A stretch of DNA of 64,000 bases from Mangifera indica. Taxonomy: Eukaryota > Streptophyta > Magnoliopsida > Sapindales > Anacardiaceae. The stretch is from the NCBI RefSeq assembly GCF_011075055.1, contig NC_058146.1, positions 13,259,320-13,323,319 on the forward strand, in the 5' to 3' direction. Of the stretch, positions 46,513 to 59,107 are shown one piece after another. Within the stretch, counting starts at the first letter, position 1. Every line of letters begins with the position of its first letter. The translations under genes and the position numbers were made by a program. The notes below the pieces were generated by a model. That model worked only from the letters and a program-made list of their open reading frames with translations, had not been told where the DNA came from and made no database searches.

Positions 46513-47026
46513 GGCCAAATCTCATTTCCACCCAAAGTTTGATGATATGATATTCCCACCCTTTAGGTTGGAAAATCCATTTTCCCACCTGTTTAACATT
46601 TAAAGAATAATTATGTCATTTTATCTAATTATTATCGTAAGTTTAATATCACTTATATTCTTACTTGAACAAACAAATTACTCTCTAATAATAAATAATT
46701 TATTTTTTCTTTAATTGAAAATTACAGTGATTGATATGATTTTAATCAAAATCACACTAATTAATGTAATTATTTTTATTGAAATTATACCAATATAATT
46801 TAATTTAAGTTTAAATCACATCGATTGATGCGATTTTGGATGTCAGTTGGCGACATTCATTGTAAACAATTATATATATTTAATTAAATTTTGAGGATAA
46901 AGTATAATTTAGTTTGAAATTTTTTTTCTTTTAATCAATTTATAAAGAATTTAAATAAATTTTTCAAACTTATGTGGTGGTAATTTGTTGTTTCACAAAC
47001 CTTGGGTGAGAAATAGTCATTTTGCC
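46513..47026. mobile_element. non-autonomous MULE-like element, family member 4
   Basis: Left end GGCCAAATCTCATTTCCACC; right end, read inward, GGCAAAATGACTATTTCTCA. A perfect 9-bp flank TAAATAAAA is present at 46504-46512 and 47027-47035. At 514 bp it is the shortest member. No gene. Confidence 0.85.
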
Positions 47027-47479
47027 TAAATAAAAACATAAACTGGAATTATATTGAAATAAATAAACATGAATATTATTTTTCAATAATATAAAAATAT
47101 TTAATTGAAATATAGCTGGAAAGAACCACTGAAAAAAAATAAAGCTCTCTAATTACAATTTGCAAAGTTTATTTGGGATGCTTAGAATACAAGTATAATT
47201 TGTGTGGAGTCATCATGGAGTCTCTTCTCTTGCAAACTTATGATTTAATTTAGATTTTGTCTAGGAGTAAGAAAGATTATCATCTCATAAAAATATCATT
47301 AATTTAGTCAAGTTTATTCCTTTTAAATAATTTTATTTTATTTTATTTTAATTATATATTTCTATGTATTATTTTTAATACATACTTTTAAAAAAACAAT
47401 GTAGTTGATTTTTAAGATTTACAGTATCTGAATTCGATCAATCATACATATGTGCATTATGATAAGGAATATAACATAA

Positions 47480-47960
47480 ATAATATTAGGGTTAGATTCA
47501 AATCAACTCACTTGGTCTTAAAAATTGACTCGGTTTGGTTTGGTTTAGCTTAGATATATTTAGTTTGAATTCAAACCAAGTTCAAACCAAAAAGATCGGC
47601 TCATTTATTAAACTGAGTCAAACTCAAGCTAGAAAGAATTCATTTCAAGTACATAGCTTGAATCTATGGTTTGTATATGTAGTTTGGATTTGTGATTCGA
47701 TCTTGCAACTCATTAACAAAATTGCATCATTATAATTGGATAACATAAAGTCATTTAATCAATATGTCATAAATCCAAGTCACAAATTTGATACATATGC
47801 GAGCCATGAATCTAATCAAACTTGAGTTGGTTCCAGTTAAACTATTTTTTATTTGAGTTGAACTCAAACCACCATTATACTTGACTTGATGAATTCGAAC
47901 TAAATCTAAACTAAAAATTTTTTCATTTGAACTGAATGCGACTCTGAGAATATTTGATCT
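47480..47960. repeat. dispersed CAAACT/GTTTGA inverted-repeat family
   Basis: The left half has gggttagattcaaatcaact and tttagtttgaattcaaacc; the right half has the inverse trend (aactcaaaccaccattatac, tttgaatccac). Similar sequence is seen at 30.3-30.8 and 43.1-43.6 kb. Probably a MITE. Frames here are its translation. Confidence 0.4.
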
Positions 47961-48249
47961 CATCTTAGTTTGAATCCACAAGTAAACTTATATTAAATTT
48001 GAATCCTCATGCATTAACATAAAAGTATTCAAACCCTAACCCTAAAATCAAAGTTTTGCGGTAAAGGCCTAGCACCACCAACCAATTCTTTTTAAGTAAC
48101 TTTCCCACTTCCACTTTGTATCGTAATTCATAAGAATCCAAGAGAGGTAAAAGCTTTTTGATATAAAGGGATGGAAATAAAAGACTTTATAATAAATATA
48201 CAAGAGAAATTTCAACCATGTGAAAATAAAAGCCAATCGTTTTATTCTT

Positions 48250-48860
48250 TAATTCTTTTATGCAAAAGAAAGGGAGGACATAATTAATGGCTTATGATGA
48301 AGTTCTAGGGAGGAGTCAATGGTGACGCAGACTCAGTTGGTGTTTTCTTGTCTCCCCCTTCTACATATATATAAACATAAACGATCATGAATCTCTTTAA
48401 TTCTTTCTCCTTTTGTAAGAAAGAAAAATAAAAAAAACCTTTCCCGTCTGGCACACAAAGTTAAGGTTTATATGATATAAATTCAGGGTCCACAGAGGCG
48501 CATGTTCTCATATCAGATTGCGTGATTTTGCAAAATTTGCGAAGGTGGGAGTCACTTTCCAGGAAATATCTCAGGGACCCATATGCATGAATTAACTTTC
48601 TTTGGTGGCGATGGTGGTGGAGATCAGAAGGTCGATGACCCCAGCTTTGTCATGCACAAAAAGAAACTTTCATTTTTTTTGCAATTTAGACCCCACCATT
48701 TACATTTCTCACTCTAGAATTGTGTGCCCTTTGCTTCCATTTTACATCTTCCTGATCTCTCTCTGGTTATGATAAGAGGTGTAAAGGTATAGCTAAACAT
48801 GAAATATGCAGATAGAATGAGAGAGTGAGGAAGAATCCCAGCTGAATATTATGGTCCTGT
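48250..48860. other. GC-richer patch without recognised gene
   Basis: Composition resembles transcribed leader sequence: a pyrimidine-rich run, TATATATAAAC near 48367, and a short frame starting at 48584 (MHELTFFGGDGGGDQKVDDP) of about 42 codons. I recognise no protein or known miRNA here, so it remains unassigned. Confidence 0.25.
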
Positions 48861-49019
48861 GAGAGGGAAATGATCTTGATATCTTTGCTATCAATTATGA
48901 CTCTAATTTCTTGTAATACTTGTTATTATCACGAGTGGTACCAAAGTTTTTTAATTTTATATTTTTCAACACCGTAGGAAAATATTACCTACCAAACATC
49001 CTATACACAACAATCAAAT

Positions 49020-49180
49020 TATGTGCATCAAGTCTTTAAGTATCCAATGGAGTATTCAGATAATGTCATTAATTATGTGATTATCACCATTTTAAATTAA
49101 AAATAAAATATCACTCAGTTATACGATAACATATCATTCGAGTATTCAATTAGATAGTCAAAACTGAGTGCATATAACAT
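49020..49180. repeat. MITE-like foldback, best-preserved copy
   Basis: The left part (ggagtattcagataatgt) and the right part (acatatcattcgagtattc) are inverted around the core ttttaaattaaaaataaaat. Related copies occur elsewhere in the window. Confidence 0.55.
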
Positions 49181-49655
49181 TACTCTCTATACAATTCCCT
49201 TTGCTTCTATGGATATGAGTGGGAAAAATAAATGATGTATTTTTAAACTTTACAAAATGCACCGTTTCATTTTAAAAGATGATTTAAGTCGGAATATCTT
49301 CTCGGCTCGTTCCAAAAAGGTTCAAAACGAAATGAAGTTAATTCAGCCATGGGAAAGTCTCTCAAGTTTGAATCTCAACCATTGGTACGATATGTATCTG
49401 GTTTTAACATGCATGCATATGTGTAATTTCTATTTCTCATGTGCAATATTAGAATGAAGATAACAGACAAATCAGTTGTTTATCCAAAAGGAAAAAAAAA
49501 AAAAAAAGTAGATCATGAACCTATCCCCACAACATGATAAATACAATTCATATAATCACATTACACATTTTCATGTTTTCACCATTCTATCATTACTCCC
49601 TTTAATCAATTTCCCTCCGCCTTCTCTTTTTGTTGATATGTATAAAATAAAAGTA

Positions 49656-50654
49656 GGGAAAAGGACTCTTTCCCACCCATTTTTTAGGCCTATCTCAAAC
49701 TGATACCTACGGGAGATGAAAAACCCTTTTTTTCACCCATGACCAAACTGCCGTCCAATTTTTCAGTTAGAGACAGGGGCAAATCGATATTTTATTATTT
49801 ATATTAAAAAGTTATAAAACTTATTACTTTTCATCCCCTTAGGTTTTAGAAACTAACATTTCATCTTTAACTAAAGTTTTTAAACTTTGAAAACTAACAT
49901 TTTCACCCGCAAACCTAGGGTTTTCATATTTTTCAAAACGCAGTCGTCCCCTATAACTTTCAAAAATAGCAGTTTCACTCCAATTCTTCAACTTCATCTT
50001 CCAACGTTATCTCCGGCGTCGTCACCGACCTCCTCCTTCTCTTGGTGCGACAACGGTGGTGCTACGAAGAGGTCTTCATCTCCTCGTCGCACGGTGTGAC
50101 GAAGAGATGAAGATCTCTTTGTTGCACGATGTGACGAAGAGACAGAGACCTCTTTGTTGCACCATCTCGTCGTCGCACCACCCAGACGACGAAGGATGAC
50201 GCTTCGTCGCTTGTTGCGTCATCTAGGCGTGTCCACGAAGGATGACGAAGCGTTGTCCTTCATCTGTTCTTTCAGATCTAGATGACGCTTCGTCGTCCAG
50301 ATCTGGGCAACGAAGGGTCATCCTTCGTCATCTTTTGTAGTCGAAGATGCAAGATCGGTGGAATGCATCGGCCATCGGTGGTGGCGGGAGAATGAAGCAA
50401 ACCCTAAGGGTGAAATCTAAACTTTTTAAACTTTGAGGATGGGTTGAGTTGTTAGTTTTTAAAACCTGGAGGAAGGAAATGGTGAAATTTTAAAGTTTTG
50501 ATGTTTTAAATAGTAAAATATCGATTTTGCCCCTGTCCCTAACTAAAAAATTGGACGACAGTTTAGTCATGGGTGGGAGAAATGGTTTTTCATCTCTCGT
50601 GGGTATCAGTTTGAGATCGGTCTAAAAAATAGGTGGGAAATAGTCCTTTTTCCC
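49656..50654. mobile_element. non-autonomous MULE-like element, family member 5
   Basis: Left end GGGAAAAGGACTCTTTCCCA; right end, read inward, GGGAAAAAGGACTATTTCCC. A 10-bp direct repeat AATAAAAGTA flanks it (49646-49655 and 50655-50664), or 9 bp if one base belongs to the end. Long subterminal inverted repeats include ggcctatctcaaactgata. The core 50020-50340 is a palindrome of cgtcgcac/gacgaagag motifs. Confidence 0.85.
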
Positions 50655-50802
50655 AATAAAAGTATGTGCTCTTAATTTTGAGTATCTAATTAAGTATTTA
50701 AATAATATATCATTATATAATTAAATAATTTTAAATTAAAAATAAATAATATATAATCATATGAATATACAATACAAAAAATTGTCCCTAAAATATTTCA
50801 TA

Positions 50803-50803
<1 letters not shown>

Positions 50804-50856
<53 letters not shown>

Positions 50857-50860
50857 GTAT
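50804..50860. repeat. (AT)n-(GTAT)n microsatellite
   Basis: About 40 bases of pure AT dinucleotide followed by four GTAT units. Length is likely to be polymorphic. Confidence 0.95.
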
Positions 50861-51469
50861 CATAGAATAAAGTTAGGATATGATCATAGTATCAGCTTAG
50901 AAATCTGAGTTTTTATTAATTATTTTCTTTAATATTTATAATACACCTTTTATGGTGATGAGATGTAGAAGAATACCTCCTGGCGTAAGTCTCTCCTCGA
51001 GACTTAGCTTAACTGGGGATGTTGATGTGAGATGATGAAGTCCTCCTTGCATATCATCTCCTCTCCTTGCATAGTTGTTCTTCTCAAAGACATTCAGTTC
51101 TACATTAGTTATTAATGGAAAATGTTAAGTCTCTGAGTACTTCTAAAGTACTGAATATACAGAAGCTAAATTTTCACCAAATTTCTCTCAACTCTTTCTC
51201 TAAGCCTCCATCCTTATCAACTTTAATTAAGGATGCCCATCCACATGTCTTTTGAGTTTTTAATTTGTCCCTTATTTATATCTCATTTTCCATATGTGGA
51301 TTCCTCCATATAATAGCCAATTGTTAATACTTTTAACCAAATTGAACAATGTTAATGGAGAAACATGGTTTCTGCTTGACAAATTATAGAAAAAAAAATA
51401 TATATTTGACTGATCAACATTCATGACATTGGAATGAATTATGAAAGGCAATGAAATGGGTGATAATAA

Positions 51470-52075
51470 TCAATGATTTTAAAACCAAATAGAATCAATT
51501 GGTTCAATCGGTTAAATCGAAAATCGGCTCTAAATCTGGTCCGATTAATATAAAAAGATGGTTTGTTTATTGAACCGATCAAACTCGATCAAAATCGGAT
51601 TGAATTGGTTAAAATTGGGTTTAACCAAAATTTAAAGTATTTTTTGAAATTTTATTTTTTTTGAGTAATTTTATTTTTTTTATTAGATTGGATGAATTTT
51701 TAAAGGTTTGTAAGGAAAAATAAGTTCAAAAATAAAATAAAAAAGAAGAAAAAAAATCTCATATCCATTGAAATGTGTTCTATAAGCAATAATTTATAGA
51801 ATTATGTTTTTTTTCTGTATCATGAGATTGAAACTTTTTTATTTTAATTTTTTAATTGAAATCAAATGAATATTTTTTACTCATTAAAAAAGATATGTTC
51901 TAATCTCCATAGGTGTAAGTATATTTTATTTTTTTTTTATAAATTTTTAAGTAAAATTTATTCATTATAATTTGATAATAAGTTAAACCGATCGATTTCC
52001 TGGTTGAACTAGTCGAACTGGTCAAACCATGAATCAGTGAGACAATCGGTTTGATCACTAGTCCGATTTTTAAAA
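51470..52075. repeat. dispersed repeat, copy 2 (partner 39390-39990)
   Basis: Flanked by gattttaaaacc on the left and ggttttaaaaatcgg-like inverted sequence on the right (ccgatttttaaaacatt). Contains cggttcaatcgg/ccgatt motifs. Non-coding, probably a small TIR element. Confidence 0.6.
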
Positions 52076-52214
52076 CATTAATAATAATAATAACAATAAA
52101 ATTATGTGTGATGTATCATAGTATGATTGAATATCATCCAATCATATGATGACATTTTATTTAAGTATTTAACTAGTTATTAAAAATTAGATAAATATAG
52201 TATTACTCAAATAA

Positions 52215-53150
52215 TAATATTTTCAATATAAAGTCTTACTATAGAAAGTATTTTATTTAGTTTGTTCTATGCTCCTAACACAACCATTCTTGCATTGCCC
52301 AAAATTGGGCACTCATGATTCTCAATTTCAGCTGTCAAATTCAAATGAATTTCTTTCTCATTGCTTCACTTGTATATATATTTAACATGAAATTATATAT
52401 ATATAATGTGATCGATTACACAGATTATATCCTTAGCATGAATTTCACGTCACACAGATTAATTATATATTGCTTCATGCGATAATCCAAGGATAAAAAT
52501 TTGAGTCAAAATTTGCTCATGAATTCAAAAAGAGTGGGTAGAAAATTCTCCGGGCATTTTTATTACAAATTATTATTATTATTTTTTTGTAAAGAAAAAT
52601 GTATACTTTCAACATCCAAAAACATATTTGGTAATGTTTCATCGATTTAAATTATACATGTTCTTACAAATAAATAAATACATATATGCATTCAATCAAG
52701 TCTAAATTCAACAACTAATATTAATTCATTTGCGTATAGATTATAAAAATACTAAAAATTAAAGGGTAAGAGAATTAGACAAACTTTATGCGTCATATAA
52801 TTGATGAACAAATCCATCTAAATCAGATCGATTATTAAACTGCTAAAACTAGTCTTTCTTTCTTATATGCTCCTAAAATGATGATATTTTTAATGAAGTG
52901 ATTCATCGTGCATGCATTGGAAAATGAGACATATATAACCTCTTTTTATAACAATTTACTGAGCTCTCCCATTACAAACTTAATAAACTCAATAATTTAT
53001 ACTCGTATTGTTATAACCCATATTTTTAGTATAAAATATATGTTACATTCAACAAAATTGAATACAGTAGTAGCCATAAAACTTAACTCATTAGACTTTA
53101 TATTTACCAGTGTTTTAAAATTAAAAGTGATAAGATATGAATAATTTGTA
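52215..53150. other. AT-rich intergenic, nothing recognised
   Basis: No gene or clear element seen. The open frame at 52908-53144 is AT-rich chance sequence. Confidence 0.45.
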
Positions 53151-54307
53151 TTTACGATATATACAATTGTCTAAATAATATATAAATTTATACAAGTCTT
53201 AAATCCTATATAAGGAAACATATATCAACATAATAAATATGCAATAATATACAACGGGAAAACATATATTCCAATATAGAAAATCATATATTGAGGATAT
53301 ATTCAAACATAGGAAATCATATATTTGAAATATATTTTAATATCCCTCACAAACTCAAGTAAGCAAAGAATTTACTAGATTGCGTTTATAATGCAAGTTA
53401 TGAAATCATCCAGGAGGATAAGTGTAACACCCACAGATACGCTTAATGGTATTTTTGTCTTTGTGTTTTGCTTTTGACTTTGGGAGAGTTTAAATTGTAT
53501 ATTTAATGTTTGAGGGATGGAACAGACGTTTGCCATAGGGGTAGACACATGTTCATCTGTTAAAAGGGAAAATTTATCATTTTGCATTGGTTGCGTGAAA
53601 ATGGGAAAGTGTGGAAGGATGAACAAACATTCATGGTAGGATGTATGCTTATTCATAAGTTCTTTGAATTTGAAATTAGATAATAAGGACCAGTTTTGTG
53701 GTGATTTTGGGATTTGCATTTAAGTGGAAAATGGTTGGAATGACCATTCATAGAGGCAAATGATCATTCATGATGTTAATTCTGGAAAAATAAAAGGATT
53801 TGTCATGTTTGTTTGGCTCATATACATATTTTACAAATTCTAGCACAAAATGTGACTTGAGAGCGAGATTTTGGAGCAACACGACGTTGGATTCAAGCCA
53901 AGCCACATGAAGATTTTTAGCTATCAAAAAATAAGAGGTAAGTACGATGATATTTATGGTTTAATTGGTTTTGTTGGAAGTTATACCTATGTTAACGGTT
54001 TGAAACATTTGGATTGGGAGTATATTCATGTTGTGCAATTGTTATAACCTGCAAATAATCACGGAGGCAAACTTTGTAATTGATTTTTGTTGATTGGATT
54101 ACAAGAAATTTGATGAGCTTAATGTTATGTGAATGGATGAATTGTGTGATACATGATTTGTGGTTTTGAAATTACGATTGATAATTATTGTGGCTTAAAT
54201 CATGTTAGAAATGGGATAATATGTGTACAACCTTATGGATCATCAGATTTTGGCTAGAAAATGTAAGAATCGATAGGTCCAATTTTTGTAGATAATGATG
54301 AATGGTT

Positions 54308-54315
54308 ATCCTTAT
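54308..54315 (+). repeat. 8-bp target site duplication (left)
   Basis: ATCCTTAT directly abuts the element end TAGAGATGACAATTTGG. The identical 8 bases follow the other end at 55596-55603. Confidence 0.9.
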
Positions 54316-54619
54316 TAGAGATGACAATTTGGACCCGATTTTAGGGGCCCTGACCCTCCCCGACCCTAACGGGGAGGGGATTCCCCGATTAAAACGGAGA
54401 AAGGGGCGGGGATAGGGACGAAAAAAATCCCCGTAATCGGGGACGGGTCGGGGACGGGGATACATATATCCCCGCCCCGCCCCGCCTCGACCCCTCCCTT
54501 CCCCCTTCCTCTTTCCCTAAATCTAATATATTTACTAAAAAATATAACTTTAATAATTTTTATTACAAAATTACCACCTATCTTTTAACCTTAAATCTCA
54601 TTTTCCTTCAATTTTTCAC

Positions 54620-54740
54620 TCCACAGCCACACACTCCCTCTCCCAGCCAAAGCTTCCATTTTTTATTCCACAGCCGCACACTCCCTCTTCCAGCCAAAGC
54701 CTCCATTTTTCTCTCCACAGCCACATATTCCCTCTCCCAA
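54620..54740. repeat. 47-bp tandem repeat, 2.6 units
   Basis: Units start at 54620, 54667 and 54714 with tccacagccacacactccct-like sequence and are over 85% alike by eye. They lie between the hAT subterminal array and the captured gene fragment. Confidence 0.85.
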
Positions 54741-54832
54741 GAGGTAGTATACTACTCTTGACTCCTTGAACAAAATCAATGCCCTACACATTACAGGCGC
54801 TGGACTTGCTGAAGCGTTATTATTATTATTAT

Positions 54833-55283
54833 TCTTAGTACTGCGGCCTTCAACAGCAACAGAGCACAGCAACTGGAAACCATCAAAAATTTTATCAAAC
54901 CCCAACGACCCATCCTCAATCTCCCCATATTTCCCGAAAAACGCCCTGAGCTTCTCGGCACCAATCTACGGCCCCACATTCGCCACATACAATTTTCGAG
55001 CACTCATCTCAGAACCCGGCTGGTTCTGAACAGGTCCAGTGGAAGCTAACTGGCAGGCGGCGATCCGATTTCTGATATTCTTCTGCGGCTCCTTCAAAGC
55101 CTTACGCACAGCGGCGCGCATCTTGAAGAGGACAAAACCGTAGCCTTTAGAACGGTCGGTAGTTTTATCGGTGACGACATTGCATTCCTCGATGGCACCA
55201 AAAGGTTTGAGAGCAGCGATTAGGGTTTCATTAGTGGCAGCCCACCCAAGGCCGTGGATGAAGATCTTGCGGTGGACGGGGAT
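54833..55283 (-). pseudogene. UBA2-like hnRNP fragment (RRM protein), captured
   Basis: The first RRM is complete: VHRKIFIHGLGW holds RNP2, SKGYGFVLF holds RNP1, and QKNIRNRIAACQLAS follows, the pattern of plant UBP1-associated protein 2 (UBA2) family members. The second RRM begins RKLYVANVGP, then hits an in-frame TAG at 54968-54966. The same frame continues IGAEKLRAFFGKYGEIEDG..LGFDK and jumps by an internal deletion of roughly 28 codons to GFQLLCSVAVEGR. The N terminus of the parent gene is missing; reading in from the transposon gives an Arg-rich start. No intron is seen, so it may come from a retrocopy or from an intron-poor parent. Probably not functional as the full protein. Confidence 0.85.
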
Positions 55284-56975
55284 TCTTCTTTTTCTTCTCC
55301 TGATGATTCTTCTTCCTCCGAAGATGACTGAGATGATGTTCATAAAATATTGAAAAATTAAACTTGGATATGAGAAGGGGATTTTTCCCCTTGGGGACAG
55401 AGAAGAGATGGGAGGGGATTTTTCCCCGTGGGGACGGGAAGGGGATGGGGAAGAGATTTTCCTTCGCGGGGAGGGGACGGGGATTATTTGTTATCCCCGT
55501 AACGGGGACGGGTTGGGGACGGGGATTGATATCCCCTACGGGGACGGGGACGGGGATTGATATCCCCGCCCCGCCCCTCCCCATTGCCATCCCTAATCCT
55601 TATGTAAGAGTGGCATCCGTTTGTCCCCTAATTTAAAGATAGTTAACTTCGTTCACCCTAGGAACATTCATTGGGTAGTGAGGCCATGAACAACAGTTCA
55701 GTATAGGACAAATGTTTATTCATGGTGATTCAGAAAGAACAAGTAACATAAAGGCAAACGAACATGCTCAAGGAGTAACACTATTAGTCAACTGTTAGTT
55801 TAGGGTATAAGTGAACGACTGTTCAAGCTAATGGTGTCATACTTGTTCATGGGCAATGTGAATTCAATGAGAAGGAAGGGCAATGGATGCCTATTTATAT
55901 GTTAAGGAAAATAACTATTTTACCTATATGTTGTATGCTAAAGAAGGGGATAAGAATAAAAATGCCCTAATAAAGGCGAAAAAGAATGAGATTTGAAGGT
56001 GTCTAATCACGTGGACGATGACACAAGCTATGATTGAAACAAATATGAGTCAAATATTAAAAACGATGTATCTCTTTATTTTAGTCACCGAGCTATGTGT
56101 AGTGTGATTGTAAAAGCATTACGGTTAGTCTGTGTGATTTTGATACCTATGTAATTTACTATACACTTAGCACAAGGTACCTTAGCATTTAGGATTCTTA
56201 TGCACACATTTAACATTGGATGTCTTGACATCTAGGATGCTTGTGCAATATGGGAGAGGCTTGAGGTCTTATTCCTTAGGCATCCTTAGCCAAAGTCCAA
56301 CCAACAAGTGTATTGGGTACACTTTTATGTTATAGGATATCGTATGTTTTCATTAACTATTCAGGACACTGATGTACATCATTTAACATTAGTTATATGA
56401 GATGACACTGTTGATGGAGATACAACATTAGGTATTGAAATAGTTTGGATAGATATTTGAAATGTTGAGAAAACATCTCAGAAGTACCACATTATAATTT
56501 AGAAATGGAACACCTGTGATTATAATTTATGTTGTGTGCAAGATATCAAGAAATCACCTATTTATTGAATATTTTCACTCACTGTGTTCCTTGTTATAGT
56601 TTTATAGGCAGATGTGTGGATCAATGGGGTGACAGGATAGCCAACAGGTTAACTTGGGATGTTGTATAGGGCAAGAGGCATTTTGGTCATTGTGTTTTGG
56701 TAAACCTTACTTATGTATTAATTGAAATTATTTTATGCACGGTTGGTTATGTAATTTGGATTTCAGACACTTGGTTACTTGTGGATGATTTTATGGATTA
56801 TTTATAATATGGGTGTTTAATTCAAATGCGTTTGCACCTTTTTATATGTTACATGAGTTAAGTGTTATATTATGCTTTTATTATTTTGTTGTTTGTTTTG
56901 AGGGAAATTTAAGTTAGCACATCCCTTCAAATTTATATTCTGAGTTAGGGTATGTATTTGGAGAGGGGTATTACA

Positions 56976-57431
56976 ATAGACCTTGGTAAAGATGTCTATT
57001 ATAAAATCAATAGAAGGTAAGAAAGTGAGATGAAGTGTGCCACTAACAAGATGATGATGAACAAAATGATAATTAATTTCAATGTGCATAGTGTGTTCAT
57101 GGAAAACATTATTGTGGGTAATTTGAATAACACTTTGATTGTCACAATGGATGTTTATAGCTTTGGATTAAGAGACCCTCAAGTCCTGTAATAACCATTG
57201 TAACCAAACAAGTTCAAAAGTAGTGTCTACAAGTGTTTATATATTATGCTTTTGTACATGATCGAGAAACTACTGTTTGTTTCTTACTACGCCAAGAGAT
57301 AAATGAATCTCCTAGAAAGAAACAATAACTAGTTGCAGAACATTTATCTACGAGATCACTTGTCTAATCAGCATCAGAATATACACGTAATACTAATGAT
57401 GATTGAGTAAAGAAGTAAACACCACGAAACA
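56976..57431 (-). pseudogene. copia RNase H domain fragment
   Basis: Minus-strand frames read SLVLRVYSDADWTSDL near 57400, then [18 protein letters not shown], then MHIEINYHFVHHHLVSGT and PSIDFIIDIFTK up to the border with the solo LTR. These are the standard copia RNase H motifs. Several stops and a frameshift are present. Confidence 0.85.
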
Positions 57432-59102
57432 TGTTGAATCTTAATATTTTGATGATAATAAAAATATAAGTTTAATTTGCTAGCATGTCCAAAGAATATA
57501 TGAATGTATTACAAGATAGACAAAGTGTGAAATTTACAGATAAATCTAAAGCAAGAAAATATTGGTCGTATCTCTCCCATCACTAAGTTGTGCGTTAATC
57601 ATTCAGAATTTTGAAAATAAACTGACTCGAAAAGAGCAAAGGTACAACTGTGCAATTCATCTTAAGTAAAGATGTCCAACCATGACCCAAATTAAATATT
57701 TTCAACTTATTCATTTAATTTCCCAACCATGACAAATATGTCTCAGCCATGACTATTAAGTATTTTCAGCATGCCACATGTCATGCATTTAATGTCCTCA
57801 ACCATAACAAATATGTCCCTACCATGACCATTAAATATTTTTAAGTGACATGTATTAAGTGTCTTAATTGGGAAACTTGAAAATTGTCCCAGCCATGACA
57901 TCTTTTTTTACAAATTGATGTCGCTTGTTGCCTCTAAGTAATGCCTCGCCGCCATGTGTCTAAGGAAGCTACCTATCTATAGCTCGTTGCCACGTGTCCA
58001 ATTGTATTAAATGTCCCAATTAGGACACTCTAAAAATGATTTCAATTGTGACATAAAATCCAATATAGGTGTGACACGTGTAAAATTGTCTCTTCCATGT
58101 AGTTTTTGAAAACCTCCCAATCGTGACACAAAAGTCAATTAAATTGTGACACATGTAAAATCTTCCCAGTCATGCAGTTTTTCAAAACTCTTTGATCGTG
58201 CCCTTTTTAAAATCAAACTTGTACTTCAACTGTGCATAAGCCGGGATATACCCATTCAAGCTTTTATATATATTTTTTAAATATAGAAATAAAACAAGCA
58301 GCTCATGACACGAATTTGTCACTTATGTTGAGTATATTTAAAGTTCTTCGTTGAAGCATTTAGAGCAATCTATTGTAACTCTGATCAATGTCTATTTTCT
58401 CTGCTGAATTTTTTAGTTGATTCTCGATGACAACTCAATCCAACGGAATGCAACTATTTCTATAAATTAGTTTTGAATTGAGAGCAAAAGGCCAGAAAAA
58501 TCTACAAAACGGAAAAGAAAAACAAAAATTATTCTAATTTCTGTATCACTCTCACTAAGCTTCCACTTTTATTTATTGAGAGTTTTGTATACTTAAACTT
58601 GTACTTACAGCCTTATAGAGGTATTAATACTTTCATCTCTTTGTAATTAAATATCATGGGCACAATCTCGTATCAACTAGTGTAATGGACGCAATCTCAA
58701 ATATATTATGTGTAGAGAATTTTTCAAGAGATAATGGAACTTTGAGGCAGTTTGCTTGGAGAAATGGACATAGGAGGCTTGCAAGAAAAAACTTCAAACC
58801 ACTCTAATTAAACATTTTTATAACTCAAACTCTTTAAATTTTGTCTTCTGTTGTTGTTATTTATTGCTGTCGTTGTTGATATTGTTATTTATTGTTGTCG
58901 TTATTTCTTTCTATTGTAAAATTTATTACTATTGTGCTTTTATAAAATCGTAATCTATTTGTTAATTTATTGATGTTGTTATTATTATGTGTTCTATAAT
59001 GTTTGCTCTAGAATTTATTAAAGTGTATACTTTAATTTTTTTATTAAGAACTTATTCACCCCTCCTCTAAGTTCATATTAATCATTGCAAAAGTGTTTAA
59101 CA
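57432..59102 (+). mobile_element. solo LTR, 1671 bp, perfect 5-bp target duplication
   Basis: Starts TGTTGAATCTTAATATTTTG and ends with ttcacccctcctctaagttc followed by ..GTTTAACA, an inverted TGTTRAA/TTTAACA pair. AAACA flanks both sides (57427-57431 and 59103-59107). No internal region or second LTR remains, so it is a product of LTR-LTR recombination. Removing it restores continuity of the copia sequence. Confidence 0.85.
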
Positions 59103-59107
59103 AAACA

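Larger units (their letters stand above)
54316..55595. mobile_element. Pack-type hAT element with captured RNA-binding-protein gene
   Basis: A 1280-bp element. Terminal sequences are TAGAGATGACAATTTGG on the left and, read inward from the right, TAGGGATGGCAATGGGG (13 of 17 match). The perfect 8-bp duplication ATCCTTAT is the hAT signature length. The 200-bp G/C-rich subterminal arrays (GGGGACGGGGA) match those of copy 1 at 3144-4140 in reverse order. Instead of transposase it carries a tandem repeat (54620-54740) and a fragment of a UBA2-type RRM gene (54833-55283). Confidence 0.88.
53423..56975 (+). mobile_element. solo LTR (gypsy-type) holding a hAT insertion
   Basis: Begins TGTAACACCC and ends GGGGTATTACA, the inverted ends typical of large plant gypsy LTRs. 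Without the 1288 bases contributed by the hAT insertion it is about 2.27 kb. Near its right end is the usual ttcactcactgtgttc... ggcattttggtcattgtg LTR text. Flanking 5-mers ATAAG and ATAGA match only partly. It lies exactly between copia RNase H sequence and the copia 3' end, so it inserted into that element. Confidence 0.7.

Noticed and set aside
48030..48046. Telomere-like aaccctaaccctaaa
   Set aside because: Only about two units; a telo-box-like chance match, not an interstitial telomere array.
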